A stretch of 64,000 nt of DNA from Pannonibacter sp. XCT-53 (GCF_009915765.1 NZ_JAABLQ010000001.1:930001-994000); one strand, 5' to 3'. Shown: positions 16,767 through 25,505, numbered from the stretch's first letter. Numbers and translations are program-made. Notes: generated from the sequence alone by a model not told the origin.

Positions 16767-18307
16767 TCCGCGGCCTCCTTCATCCTGTCAAAGTCAGCGG
16801 GGAAGTGGGTGAGGGCGCTCATGACGGGGTAGGGCGTGAAGCCCCCCAGCGCACAGAGCGAGCCGGATTTCATGGTGTCGCAGAGGCTTTCGAGCAGCGG
16901 GATGGCAGCGGCGTCACCGCGGGCGATCCGGTCCACCGTCTCCACGCCGCGCACGGCGCCGATGCGGCAAGGCGTGCACTTGCCGCAGGATTCGATGGCG
17001 CAGAACTCCATGGCGAAGCGGGCCTGGGCCAGCATGTCCACCGTGTCATCGAAGACGACAACGCCCGCATGGCCGATGAGACCGCCGGCGGCGGCAAAGG
17101 CCTCGTAGTCGAAGACCGTGTCGAAGAGGGCCGGGGGGAAATAGGCCCCGAGCGGCCCGCCGACCTGCACCGCCTTCACCGGGCGGCCGGAGAGCGTGCC
17201 GCCGCCAATGTCGTTGACGAGTTCGCCCAGCGTCAGGCCGAAGGCGGTCTCGTAAAGGCCGCCGTGCTTCAGGTTGCCGGCCAGCTGGATCGGGATCGTG
17301 CCATGCGAGCGGCCAACGCCGAAGTCGCGGTAGAACTGCGCGCCCCGGTCCAGGATGACCGGGACGGAGGCCAGCGACATGACGTTGTTGACGACCGTCG
17401 GCTTGCCGAACAGGCCCTCCAGCGCAGGCAGCGGCGGCTTGGCGCGGACGATGCCGCGCTTGCCTTCCAGGCTGTTGAGCAGCGAGGTTTCCTCACCGCA
17501 GACATAGGCGCCCGCGCCGACGCGGACTTCCATGTCGAAGGCATGGGAGGAGCCCAGCACGGACGCGCCCAGGATGCCCGCGCGCCGGGCGATGGCGATC
17601 GCCTCCTGCATGATGGCGATGGCATGCGGATATTCGGAGCGGGTGTAGATGTAGCCCCTGGTCGCGCCGACCGCGATGGCGGCAATCGCCATGCCCTCGA
17701 TCAGCACGAAGGGATCGCCTTCCATGATCATCCGGTCGGCGAAGGTGCCGCTGTCGCCTTCGTCGGCGTTGCAGACGATGTATTTCTGGTCGGCCCTGGC
17801 GTCCGCCACGGTCTTCCACTTGATGCCGGTCGGGAAGCCTGCACCGCCGCGGCCACGCAGGCCGCTGTCGGTGACCTGTTTCACGATCTCGGCCGGGGCC
17901 ATGGCGACGGCAGCTTCCAGGCCCTTCAGGCCCTTGTAGTAGCGGTAGTCCTCGAGCGACAGCGGATCGGTGACGCCGCAACGGGCAAAGGTCAGCCGGG
18001 TCTGGCCCTTCAGGAAGGGGATCTCGGCGGTCACGCCGTGGGCGAGCCTGTGGTCACCGCCGCTCAGGAAGCCTGCGTCGAACAGGGACGGCACGTCGGA
18101 GGCCTTCACCGGGCCATAGGCGACGCGGCCCTTGTCGGTGCGCACCTCGACCAGCGTTTCCAGCCAGAGCATGCCGCGCGAGCCGTTGCGGATGATGGTC
18201 ACATCGAGATTGCGGGCGGCTGCCTCGCGCTCGATGGCCGCCGCCACCTTGTCCGCGCCGACGGCCAGGGCTGCCGCGTCGCGGGGAACGAAGACGGTCA
18301 CGCTCAT
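16763..18307 (-). CDS. fdsB: NAD-dependent formate dehydrogenase beta (FMN/NAD) subunit
   Basis: 514-aa NuoF-like diaphorase subunit that passes electrons from the iron-sulfur chain to NAD through FMN. An N-terminal thioredoxin-like domain of about 110 residues lacks the cluster cysteines, as known for FdsB. The NADH/FMN signature GLRGRGGAGFPTGIKW is near 150, ADEGDSGTFADR near 185, the GAGAYVCGEETSLLNS motif follows, and ESCGKCTPCRIG near the C-terminus holds a 4Fe-4S cluster. Overlaps of 4 nt on both sides couple it to fdsG and fdsA. Confidence 0.96.
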   Translation of the reverse strand: MSVTVFVPRDAAALAVGADKVAAAIEREAAARNLDVTIIRNGSRGMLWLETLVEVRTDKGRVAYGPVKASDVPSLFDAGFLSGGDHRLAHGVTAEIPFLKGQTRLTFARCGVTDPLSLEDYRYYKGLKGLEAAVAMAPAEIVKQVTDSGLRGRGGAGFPTGIKWKTVADARADQKYIVCNADEGDSGTFADRMIMEGDPFVLIEGMAIAAIAVGATRGYIYTRSEYPHAIAIMQEAIAIARRAGILGASVLGSSHAFDMEVRVGAGAYVCGEETSLLNSLEGKRGIVRAKPPLPALEGLFGKPTVVNNVMSLASVPVILDRGAQFYRDFGVGRSHGTIPIQLAGNLKHGGLYETAFGLTLGELVNDIGGGTLSGRPVKAVQVGGPLGAYFPPALFDTVFDYEAFAAAGGLIGHAGVVVFDDTVDMLAQARFAMEFCAIESCGKCTPCRIGAVRGVETVDRIARGDAAAIPLLESLCDTMKSGSLCALGGFTPYPVMSALTHFPADFDRMKEAAE

Positions 18308-18783
18308 TTGCCGATCCCTCCCAGCATCTCGTCGACGCCGTCGTCATCCAGCCGGGCGAACAGCTCGCCGTCCAGCATGGCGGCCGGCGACTGGGCGCAA
18401 AGGCCGAGGCAGTAGACAGGCTCCAGCGTCACCGCGCCATCGCTGGTGGTGCCGTGCCAGTCGATCCCGAGCCGGCGCTTCAGCTTGTCGGCCAGCGCGT
18501 TCGTTCCCATGGCCTGGCAGGCCTCGGCGCGGCAGACCTTGAGCACGTGCCGGCCGGCCGGTTCGGTCCGGAAGTCGTGATAGAAGCTCATCACCCCGTG
18601 CACTTCGGCCCGCGACAGGTTGAGGCCTTGCGCGATCACGGGAAGGGCGTCCTGCGGGACGAAACCGAAGGCCTCCTGCACGGCGTGCAGGATCGGAAGC
18701 AGCGGGCCTTCGAGGGATGCATGGGCCGTCACGATGTCATGCGTGGTCGCACGAACCGCATCGGCTGAAAACGGTACCGACAT
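18304..18783 (-). CDS. fdsG: NAD-dependent formate dehydrogenase gamma [2Fe-2S] subunit
   Basis: 159-aa NuoE-like subunit, first gene of the fds operon. The thioredoxin-fold [2Fe-2S] cysteines are C84, C89, C125 and C129 (CRAEACQAMG and CLGLCAQSP). The start ATG at 18783 follows GGAGAGGAGACGCTC; a longer open frame upstream runs into the regulatory gap and has no support. It sits about 110 nt downstream of the co-oriented LysR gene, with a LysR-box-like dyad between. Confidence 0.95.
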   Translation of the reverse strand: MSVPFSADAVRATTHDIVTAHASLEGPLLPILHAVQEAFGFVPQDALPVIAQGLNLSRAEVHGVMSFYHDFRTEPAGRHVLKVCRAEACQAMGTNALADKLKRRLGIDWHGTTSDGAVTLEPVYCLGLCAQSPAAMLDGELFARLDDDGVDEMLGGIGK

Positions 18784-18859
18784 GAGCGTCTCCTCTCCAG
18801 GATCCACTCTTAGCGGTTGTTCGCGCCGGTTCAATTTCCTGAAATCGTTGGGTGATTGG

Positions 18860-18873
18860 CTTGATCTATCAAG
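18860..18873 (-). promoter_or_regulatory. LysR-type operator candidate upstream of fdsG
   Basis: Near-perfect dyad with arms CTTGAT and ATCAAG within 14 bp, in the 109-bp gap between the LysR gene and fdsG. It lies about 77 bp before the fdsG start, a usual place for an activator site just upstream of a -35 box. I see no convincing -10/-35 pair by eye. Confidence 0.5.
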
Positions 18874-18892
18874 ACCTCGCGTGTCCGTCCGC

Positions 18893-19810
18893 TCAGGCTT
18901 GCCCGGTCTGGCCGGGGCGGCGGCGGGAGCTGGCCTCGGCGACGTCGATGAGGGCCTGCAGCATCGGCGTGTGCGGATCCCGCTGGGCGACGACCAGGCC
19001 CACCTGCTGTCCGGCCTCGGGCACGTCGGCGACGACCGGCACGGCGACAAGTTCGCCGCGCGTGACGACATGGCCTGCGAACTTGGCGGGGACCACCGAC
19101 ATCCAGCGCCCGGTCAGCACATGCGAGACCAGCACGACGATGGAATTCGATTCCACCATCGGGGACGAGGGGACGCCGGCGGCGGCGAGATGCCGGTCGA
19201 TGATGCGGCGGTTCTGCATGTCGCTCGACAGGAGGCAGAGGGCCTGCCGGCCGACCTCGCCCCAGGTCAGGGCGGGCAGCTGGGCCAGCGGCGCGTCGGC
19301 CCGCATCAGGAGGCAGTAGGTCTCGAGGTACAAAGGCCTCACCTCGACGCGCCGGGCCGGGGCCGGATCGAGATAGGTGATGCCTGCGTCCAGTTCCAGC
19401 CGGTCGATCTGTTCCAGGATTTCCGCCGAGGTGCGCGACAGGATCGACACCCGCACCTGCGGATGCTTGTCGGTGAAGGGCGCGACAAGATCCACCACCA
19501 TCGGCAGCGCGGTGGGAATGACGCCGAGCCTGAGGTTGCCGGACAGGCCGGAGCGGGCCCGGCGCATCTCGGCCTTGAGCGCGCGGGCGTCGGCCACGAT
19601 GCGCAGCGCCCAGTCGAGCGCGCGCTCGCCTTCCGGCGTCAGGCCCTGATAGCGCGAACCGCGATGAATGAGCTGCACGCCGAGATGTTCCTCGAGCTGC
19701 TTCATGGCCGAGGACAGGGTGGGCTGCGTGACGCCGATCACCTCGGCCGCGCGGCCGAAATGCTTCTCGTTGGCGAGCGCAATGAACATTTCCAGCTTGT
19801 CGATCATCAA
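18893..19810 (-). CDS. LysR-family regulator of formate dehydrogenase
   Basis: 305-aa LysR protein. The winged HTH is in residues 1-60 (MIDKLEMFIALANEKHFGRAA, then TQPTLSSAMKQLEEHLGVQL), followed by the periplasmic-binding-like effector domain to the C-terminus. LysR genes beside fds operons (FdsR in Cupriavidus) respond to formate; the position directly upstream and on the same strand supports the same job here. The C-terminal SSRRRPGQTGQA tail is short and basic. The 184-bp gap on its upstream side shows no feature I can name. Confidence 0.88.
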   Translation of the reverse strand: MMIDKLEMFIALANEKHFGRAAEVIGVTQPTLSSAMKQLEEHLGVQLIHRGSRYQGLTPEGERALDWALRIVADARALKAEMRRARSGLSGNLRLGVIPTALPMVVDLVAPFTDKHPQVRVSILSRTSAEILEQIDRLELDAGITYLDPAPARRVEVRPLYLETYCLLMRADAPLAQLPALTWGEVGRQALCLLSSDMQNRRIIDRHLAAAGVPSSPMVESNSIVVLVSHVLTGRWMSVVPAKFAGHVVTRGELVAVPVVADVPEAGQQVGLVVAQRDPHTPMLQALIDVAEASSRRRPGQTGQA

Positions 19811-19994
19811 GGCACCGGTGCTCTGGACGGGCGCAGCTCCTGCGGTTGGCCTGGCATGTCAGGCTGACCGGCCGCCGCGCCCGTGTCCTGGTCGCAGCTT
19901 ATCTGCTTCGCGACGCTGCGGGCTACCGGTTTGCCGGGGCTGCGGCGACGGGGCCTTCAACACCGGTTCCACATGCTGGCACCGGCGGCACGTC

Positions 19995-21266
19995 CTAGAG
20001 GCGAACGAGATCCGTCGGCAGCCGGTTCATGCATTCGGCGCCGCTGTCGGTGATGAGATACTGGTTTTCCAGGATGAAGCCGCCGAGACCGGTCAGATAC
20101 CAGGGGCATTCAAAGGCCAGAACCATGCCCGGTTCCGCGATGACATCGCTGTCGGCGGCGATGAAGGGCCATTCCTCGCTGCCGAGACTGGAGCCGAGGC
20201 CATGACCGAAGTGGCCGCGGCTGAACTCGGGGAAGCCGGCGGCACGGATCGCCGCCGTGGCGGCACGGTGGATCTCCGACAGGGGCGTGCCCGGGGCCAG
20301 CAGACGCTCGCCGGCGGCAAAGCCGGACGCCAGGGCTGCATGGATGCGCCCGGCATCCGGGCTGGCTTGTCCGAAGACGAAAGTCCGCCCGGTGTCGGAC
20401 GTGTAGCCATGGATCAGGCAGCCGACATCGACCTTGACGATGTCGCCCGGAGCAGCGGTGGCCTCGCCGCCCCAGGGATCGGGGCCGACCGAGACATAGT
20501 CCCAGGTGCCGGTGAGCCGGGGACCAGGGCTTGCGGCCGTCACGGCGTCGACCCAGAGCCGCGCGATGTCGCGCCGGCTCATGCCCACCCTTGCCTGATC
20601 CCTGAGCGCCGCGATGCCAAGCTCCGCCAGGGTGACCGCCTCGCGCAGCCAGCCGATCTCCTCGGCCGTCTTCACCATCTTCAGACGGGCGGCGATGGCG
20701 CTGCCGTCACGGATGTCGAAGCCGGCCAGCCCCTGCAGCAGCTCTGCCATGTCGGCGCCGGAGACGGCCGCGAGTTCGACCCCGATGCGGCTGCCCGGTC
20801 CAAGTCCGCGTTCACGCAGGGCCTCACCCAGATGCGCATAGCAAAGGTCCGCGCGGAAGGTGGTGGGGCGGGTGAAGCCGGCCGGCCGTCCGTCGCGGCG
20901 ATTGGCTGCGGCGATCCGCCCGGCAAGGTCTTCGCCCTCGGCAGGTGATCCCGGCCCGGCGGCGCCGGCAGGGTCGGTGTCGGCGAGATCGGTCGTCTCG
21001 ACCCAGAGCGGCGTGGTCCTCAGGTCGCGGATCGGGCTCGCCTTGCGAAAGGCCGGGGCGAAGAGGTCGCTCGCCACCGCCATTTCCGGCAGGCTCGCGT
21101 CACAGGGGATCAGCACGGCGACGGCGCCAGCCCGGCGCCACATCGTGCCGACGCCAGCGGGGGCACCGGTCGCATGGCGGAAGCTTTCCGGCGACAGCAG
21201 CACGAGGGCCTCAAGGCCTTCGGCAGCCATCAGCCGTTCTGCGCGGGTACGGTCGAGGGCCGGCAT
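19995..21266 (-). CDS. M24 (creatinase/Xaa-Pro peptidase) family protein, TRAP-linked
   Basis: 423-aa pita-bread-fold protein. An N-terminal creatinase-like domain covers about residues 1-190 and an M24 catalytic domain the rest. All five dimetal ligands appear intact: Asp in VDVGC, Asp in YTSDTGR, His in FGHGLG, Glu in LAFECP and Glu in ILENQY. It could be an Xaa-Pro dipeptidase, but the family also includes creatinase, ectoine hydrolase (DoeA) and DMSP lyase (DddP). It is the last gene after dctM of the TRAP importer (12-nt gap), so the likely substrate is the solute brought in by that importer rather than a peptide. Confidence 0.85.
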   Translation of the reverse strand: MPALDRTRAERLMAAEGLEALVLLSPESFRHATGAPAGVGTMWRRAGAVAVLIPCDASLPEMAVASDLFAPAFRKASPIRDLRTTPLWVETTDLADTDPAGAAGPGSPAEGEDLAGRIAAANRRDGRPAGFTRPTTFRADLCYAHLGEALRERGLGPGSRIGVELAAVSGADMAELLQGLAGFDIRDGSAIAARLKMVKTAEEIGWLREAVTLAELGIAALRDQARVGMSRRDIARLWVDAVTAASPGPRLTGTWDYVSVGPDPWGGEATAAPGDIVKVDVGCLIHGYTSDTGRTFVFGQASPDAGRIHAALASGFAAGERLLAPGTPLSEIHRAATAAIRAAGFPEFSRGHFGHGLGSSLGSEEWPFIAADSDVIAEPGMVLAFECPWYLTGLGGFILENQYLITDSGAECMNRLPTDLVRL

Positions 21267-21278
21267 CGGGGCGCTCCG

Positions 21279-22574
21279 TTACAGCTTGACGAGGGAGGGC
21301 AGCCCCGTGGCAAGGGTGGGGACGAGCGTCATCAGGGCAATGACGCCGAGCAGGACGAGCCAGTAGGGCAGGGCGGCCCTGGCCGCGTCGCCCAGCGTCA
21401 CCTGGTTGTTGCTCATGCCGACGAGGACAAAGAGGTTCATGCCGACCGGCGGCGTCAGCATGCCGATCTCGATCAGCAGCGTGATCAGCACGCCGAGCCA
21501 GATCGGATCGTAGCCAAGCCCGGTCAGCAGCGGGAAGACGATGGGCAGGGTCATGATCATCATCGACAGCCCGTCGAACACCATGCCGAGCAGGATGTAG
21601 ATCACGATGATCGCCAGCAGCACCATCAGCGGCGACAGTCCAAGCTCCGCCATCTGGCCGAGCAGCTGCTGTGGCAGGCCAAGGACGCTGATCGACTGGG
21701 CCAGGATCACCGCGCCCATGAACACCATGGCGATGACGGCAAAGGTCGTCACCGTCGACATCAGCGCCCGGCCAATGCCGGCAAGCGTCAGGTCGCCCAC
21801 CGCAAAGCCCAAAATGATGGCTGCGGCCACGCCCATGCCGGCGGATTCGGTCGGGGTCGCCAGTCCGGCAAAGAGGCTGCCGAGGACGGCACCGATCAGC
21901 GCCAGCAGCGGCCAGATCTCGACAAGTCCCTTCAGCGCCTGACCGAGACCGACAGCCGGCTCAAGATTGCGCGGCGCAAGCTCGGGCCGGCGCAGGCTGT
22001 GGATCGTGATCCAGACCATGAAGCCGGCGGCCGCGATCAGCCCCGGCACGATGCCAGCGAGGAACAGCTTGCCGATCGAGGTCTCGGTGAAGGCGCCATA
22101 GATCAGCAGGCTGAGGCTTGGCGGGATCAGGAGACCAAGCGTGCCGCCGCCGGCAAGGGAACCCACCACCGAGTTGCGGTCATAACCGCGCCGGGTCAGC
22201 TCGGGATAGGCAACCGAGCCGACTGCGGCCGCCACCGCCATGGACGAGCCGCTGACCGCGCCGAACAGGGTGCAGACGGCGATGTTGGTGTGCAGCAGCC
22301 CGCCGGGCAGGCGCGCGAACAGGGGCGACATCGCCCGGTAGACGTTGCGGGCAAGGCCGCTTGCCACCAGGATCTCGCCCAGCAGGATGAACAGCGGGAT
22401 CGCCGTCAGCGTGTAGCTGTTGAACGTGTTCCAGACCGCCTGGACGCCGAGGTTCGTGGCTCCGCCGGAAAAGAAATAGAGGATGGCAAAGCCGGTCAGG
22501 CCGAGGGCGGCGCCCAGCACCGCGCCGGTCATCACCGTCGCCAGCGTCATGCCGCCAAGAAGGGTCCAGATCAT
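21279..22574 (-). CDS. TRAP transporter large permease, DctM-like
   Basis: 431-aa polytopic protein with about 12 hydrophobic helices, the ion-coupled transport subunit of a tripartite ATP-independent periplasmic importer. Family features include SGSSMAVAAAVGSVAYPEL and the IPPSLSLLIYGA segment, plus TPVGMNLFVLVGM near the end. It overlaps the small permease by 4 nt (ATGA), a fixed arrangement in TRAP operons. Confidence 0.94.
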   Translation of the reverse strand: MIWTLLGGMTLATVMTGAVLGAALGLTGFAILYFFSGGATNLGVQAVWNTFNSYTLTAIPLFILLGEILVASGLARNVYRAMSPLFARLPGGLLHTNIAVCTLFGAVSGSSMAVAAAVGSVAYPELTRRGYDRNSVVGSLAGGGTLGLLIPPSLSLLIYGAFTETSIGKLFLAGIVPGLIAAAGFMVWITIHSLRRPELAPRNLEPAVGLGQALKGLVEIWPLLALIGAVLGSLFAGLATPTESAGMGVAAAIILGFAVGDLTLAGIGRALMSTVTTFAVIAMVFMGAVILAQSISVLGLPQQLLGQMAELGLSPLMVLLAIIVIYILLGMVFDGLSMMIMTLPIVFPLLTGLGYDPIWLGVLITLLIEIGMLTPPVGMNLFVLVGMSNNQVTLGDAARAALPYWLVLLGVIALMTLVPTLATGLPSLVKL

Positions 22575-23143
22575 GGATGGGGTTCCGGTGCGGAGGAAGG
22601 CGTTTTGCCTGGCCTGGGTCCAAGCGCCTGGAATGCGCCGAGGAAGGCTACGAGCCCCATGCCGGCCACCATCAGCCAGACGAAGGGGCTGAGCGGAATG
22701 CGCGCCACTTCGCTCTTGAGGTTCAGTTTCTGCGTGAACTGCGCCTCGCCGAGCGCATCGCGCAGGAAGATGGCCGCGAAGGCGACGAGGATCAGCTGGC
22801 CGACGATCCAGACGCCGCGTCCTGGCGCCCCGGTCACCTTGTCGCTCAGCAGCGTCACGCGGATGTTGGCATGGGTGGCCAGCACATGCGGCAGGCTCAG
22901 GAACACCGAGGTGACCAGCAGCAGGCCACCCAGTTCCTCGGTGAAGCGGAACGGCGCACCAAGCCCGTAGCGCATCACCACGGCGGCCACCGTCAGCACG
23001 GCCAGAACGGCAACGCAGGCCGCCCCGATGGCTGCGAGCGTCCGCGTCAACAGAAGCACCCCGGCGAGGATCCGTCCGGGGTGTTCCATCACGGGCCCGG
23101 GCGCAGGTGCTGCGCCCGGGGACTTGTCTTGCTCGGTCGTCAC
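22571..23143 (-). CDS. TRAP transporter small permease, DctQ-like
   Basis: Four-helix partner of DctM, 190 aa from the GTG at 23143, or 172 aa if translation begins at the ATG at 23089 (MEHPGRILAG). The first 18 residues are Pro/Ala-rich and are encoded by a perfect 11-bp hairpin, while homologous proteins usually start just before the first helix. Neither start has a strong Shine-Dalgarno. The shorter form would place the hairpin between the binding-protein gene and this one, as with every other binding protein in the window. Confidence 0.85.
   Translation of the reverse strand: MTTEQDKSPGAAPAPGPVMEHPGRILAGVLLLTRTLAAIGAACVAVLAVLTVAAVVMRYGLGAPFRFTEELGGLLLVTSVFLSLPHVLATHANIRVTLLSDKVTGAPGRGVWIVGQLILVAFAAIFLRDALGEAQFTQKLNLKSEVARIPLSPFVWLMVAGMGLVAFLGAFQALGPRPGKTPSSAPEPHP
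23096..23120 (-). promoter_or_regulatory. GC-rich stem-loop after the dctP-like gene
   Basis: Perfect 11-bp inverted repeat CCCGGGCGCAG / CTGCGCCCGGG with a 3-nt loop, 33 nt past the binding-protein stop. It lies in the first codons of the long form of dctQ or in the gap before the short form. It probably limits expression of the membrane genes or protects the binding-protein message. Confidence 0.7.
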
Positions 23144-23153
23144 GCCGGTCGGC

Positions 23154-24185
23154 TCACTTCTTCAGGAGGTCGCTGATGGCGGCGCGGTGGGCGACAGCCT
23201 TGTCGCCGGCTTCCGTTGTCAGCTTTTCCCAGGTCTTGGCGGCGGCGGCGCGGATCGCTTCCTTGTCCGCGTCGCTGAAGTCGGCGTGGTAGGTGACGCC
23301 GGCTTCGGCCAGTGCCGCGCGGGCGGTCTTTTCGGCCGCCGCGTCCTTGGAGAAGTCGGACGACGCGGTTTCAAGGGCGACCACGGCCTCGTCCAGCGCC
23401 TTGCGCTGGGCATCCGTCAGCTTGTCGAGGCTGCCCTTGTGGGCAACGATGGCATAGGGGACCGGCGGGAAGGGGAAGCCGGTGTAGACCGCATGCTTGG
23501 CGACTTCCTGCAGCGACACGGACTTGGCAAAGCGCGCGGCATAGAGGGCGCAGTCGACCACGCCGGTCTGCAGGGCGGAGTAGAGCTCGTTCTGAGGGAT
23601 GATCTGCGCGGCAACGCCCAGCGCGGTGAAGGTCTCCACCTGCTCGCGCGAGCCCACGCGCACCTTCCTGGTCTTCAGCTCGTCCAGCGTCTTCACCGGC
23701 TCGCGGCAGAACAGCGATGCATCGATGATCGGCAGCGCCATGTAGCCGACGACCGGAATGCCGCGCTCCTCGAAGCCTTCCTTCAGGGCGCCCTTCACGG
23801 CCGGCAGCGCCTTCAGGTGCTCTTCGGCGGTGGAGACGGAGCCATAGACATAGAGGCTGGCGAGATCCGGCGCGTCGCGGCCGATGAAGGTCGGCCAGAT
23901 GAAGGCGATTTCCGGCGTGCCGGTCTGCATCCAGCGCAGCGCATCGGCGTCCTTGAGATTCATGCCGCCGCCTTCGATCACATTGATCTTCAGCTCGCCG
24001 CCCGACCGCGCCTCGACGTCCTTGGCGAAGTTGCGGATGTGCTCGGACTCCGGCCGGGTCGGCGCGTAATTGTTGTTGAAGCGCCAGGTGACCGGCTCGG
24101 CCGAGGCGGACGTGGCAAAGGCAAGGCCACTGGTCAGGGTGGCAGCAGCTAGGGCAAGGGCTGGAAGCTTTGCAAAACGGCGCAT
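23154..24185 (-). CDS. TRAP transporter solute-binding protein, DctP-like
   Basis: 343-aa periplasmic receptor. A Sec signal peptide (MRRFAKLPALALAAATLTSGLAFATSASA) ends at Ala-Ser-Ala before EPVTWRF. The ligand-anchoring Arg is expected in KVRVGSRE, and ELYSALQTGVVDCALY is the typical DctP block. Start ATG 24185 follows GAAAGGATTTGCC; 19 upstream in-frame residues have no support. The ligand is probably a carboxylated small molecule, because nearly all TRAP receptors bind a carboxylate; the M24 enzyme downstream may hint at a cyclic or amide compound such as an ectoine derivative, as inference. Confidence 0.92.
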   Translation of the reverse strand: MRRFAKLPALALAAATLTSGLAFATSASAEPVTWRFNNNYAPTRPESEHIRNFAKDVEARSGGELKINVIEGGGMNLKDADALRWMQTGTPEIAFIWPTFIGRDAPDLASLYVYGSVSTAEEHLKALPAVKGALKEGFEERGIPVVGYMALPIIDASLFCREPVKTLDELKTRKVRVGSREQVETFTALGVAAQIIPQNELYSALQTGVVDCALYAARFAKSVSLQEVAKHAVYTGFPFPPVPYAIVAHKGSLDKLTDAQRKALDEAVVALETASSDFSKDAAAEKTARAALAEAGVTYHADFSDADKEAIRAAAAKTWEKLTTEAGDKAVAHRAAISDLLKK

Positions 24186-24348
24186 GGCAAATCCTTTCGT
24201 TGGACGGGAGGAGCACGACCCGGAAATTGAAACCGGTTGCATCAGTCTGGCTGGACTGTCTCACAGCCGCATCCGGCGGGCAACGCATGATCACCCGCAT
24301 GACGTGCAGGCAGGTGGCAAAACCTTTCCAAAAAATCCGGTCTTCGCG

Positions 24349-25257
24349 TCATGGCCATTCTGCGAAGTTCGGATGACGCCTTGCATCGCGAACATCCGCC
24401 CGGCGGACGCGCCCCGGTGGCCGGCCGGTCTCGCGCTTGAAAAAGCGGTTGAAATAGCCTGCGTCCTTGAAACCCAGCGTATCGGCGATCTCGCTGACCT
24501 GCAGGTTGGAATCCGACAGCAGCGTCTCGGCCTCGATCACCAGCCGCTCGTGCATCAGGGCCAGCGGCGTGCGGCCGGTCACGCGTTTCACGGCGCTGGT
24601 CAGGCGGGCGCGCGACACGGACAGGAAATCCGCATAGTCGGCCACCGTCCAGTGATCACGCAGGTGCAGCTCCATCAGATGCAGGAAGTTGCGGACGATG
24701 GCGCGGGGCGCGGCCTGCACCTTTTGCGGCACCGGACTGGAAATGCGCCAGAAGCTCATCAGCGCCAGCACGAGATGGTGCCGGGCCGCTTCCTGCGCGC
24801 CCGGCAGGCTGCTCTTCAGCTCGACCCCGACCTGCTCGATGGCGCGGCTGAGGTCGAGCGCCTGGGCGGGGACCAGGCGCACGCCGATGATCGGGTGGAA
24901 CAGCGCTTCCTTCACCTGGCGCCCGACCGGGCCGGAGGGAACGGCGCGCCCCAGCGCCAGCTCGGAGACGGTCAGCGCCGCGCCGCGCGAGCCGGGGTGC
25001 AGCGTCAGCCGTGCCTTTCTCCCGGCCGGCAGCCAGAGCGCGCAGGGGCCGGTCATCGGCATGGTGGCAGCACCCAGGTCGAGCTGGCCCGTTCCCGACA
25101 CCAGGACAAAGCCTCGGTTGCGCGCGCCGCGCAGCGTCCAGCCCATGGGCGAGAGGGCGGTGCGGATGACCGTGGCTTCCGTGTCGGGCAGCACCTCGAT
25201 CGGCTGCGGGAAGCTTTCGACGGCGGGTTGGCGGACAAGGCTGTCGGTGAGGCTCAC
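24349..25257 (-). CDS. AraC-family transcriptional regulator
   Basis: About 302 aa from the GTG at 25257; an open frame with a TTG at 25359 would add 34 poorly conserved residues. The C-terminal 100 residues hold two helix-turn-helix motifs of the AraC/XylS type: DYADFLSVSRARLTSAVKR, and VSEIADTLGFKDAGYFNRFF with the family GFxDxxYFxRxFK pattern. The N-terminal half is a cupin-like sensory domain resembling AraC_binding_2 (a TFxxR-like core is not certain). It is 163 nt upstream of and on the same strand as the TRAP operon, and divergent from the liv-like operon, so it could control either. Confidence 0.85.
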   Translation of the reverse strand: MSLTDSLVRQPAVESFPQPIEVLPDTEATVIRTALSPMGWTLRGARNRGFVLVSGTGQLDLGAATMPMTGPCALWLPAGRKARLTLHPGSRGAALTVSELALGRAVPSGPVGRQVKEALFHPIIGVRLVPAQALDLSRAIEQVGVELKSSLPGAQEAARHHLVLALMSFWRISSPVPQKVQAAPRAIVRNFLHLMELHLRDHWTVADYADFLSVSRARLTSAVKRVTGRTPLALMHERLVIEAETLLSDSNLQVSEIADTLGFKDAGYFNRFFKRETGRPPGRVRRADVRDARRHPNFAEWP

Positions 25258-25339
25258 GGCTTGGTCCCGTGTCTCGGGGAGGGGCGTCCGGGCGCCAGGG
25301 GGCTGTCTCCGGGGGCACCTACGGGTTGTTACGAGGGTA

Positions 25340-25402
25340 TGTGGGCAAAATCTGATCAAAAATACAATTTCTTTTTCAAAATGTCCATTTTTTCATATGT
25401 TA
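25340..25402. promoter_or_regulatory. AT-rich divergent control region with TTTTTCA direct repeat
   Basis: This stretch in the 248-bp gap between the araC-type gene and the liv-like binding-protein gene is sharply AT-rich. It has two direct copies of TTTTTCA (25372-25378 and 25389-25395), 17 bp apart, which could be half-sites for an AraC-type protein. Several -10-like sequences are possible on both strands and none stands out. The remaining part of the gap shows nothing recognisable. Confidence 0.4.
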
Positions 25403-25505
25403 AGCGACCCCATTCTCAAGCGCAGGGATCAGGCCGGCAGTCCAACGGCTGCAGACTGGTCTGTCCGCGCGGGAGGAAGACGCGCGGTGCCTTGGGAGGA
25501 AAGAG

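Noticed and set aside
13827..16832. A 1001-codon open frame on the plus strand
   Set aside because: It is antisense to fdsA in the codon-position-complement frame that stays open in GC-rich DNA; its translation is low-complexity and shows no family motif, whereas fdsA has all active-site residues.
21174..22970. A 598-codon plus-strand open frame over dctM
   Set aside because: The translation is made of Gln/His/Asp/Arg runs, as expected from the complement of membrane-helix codons; dctM on the minus strand is clearly real.
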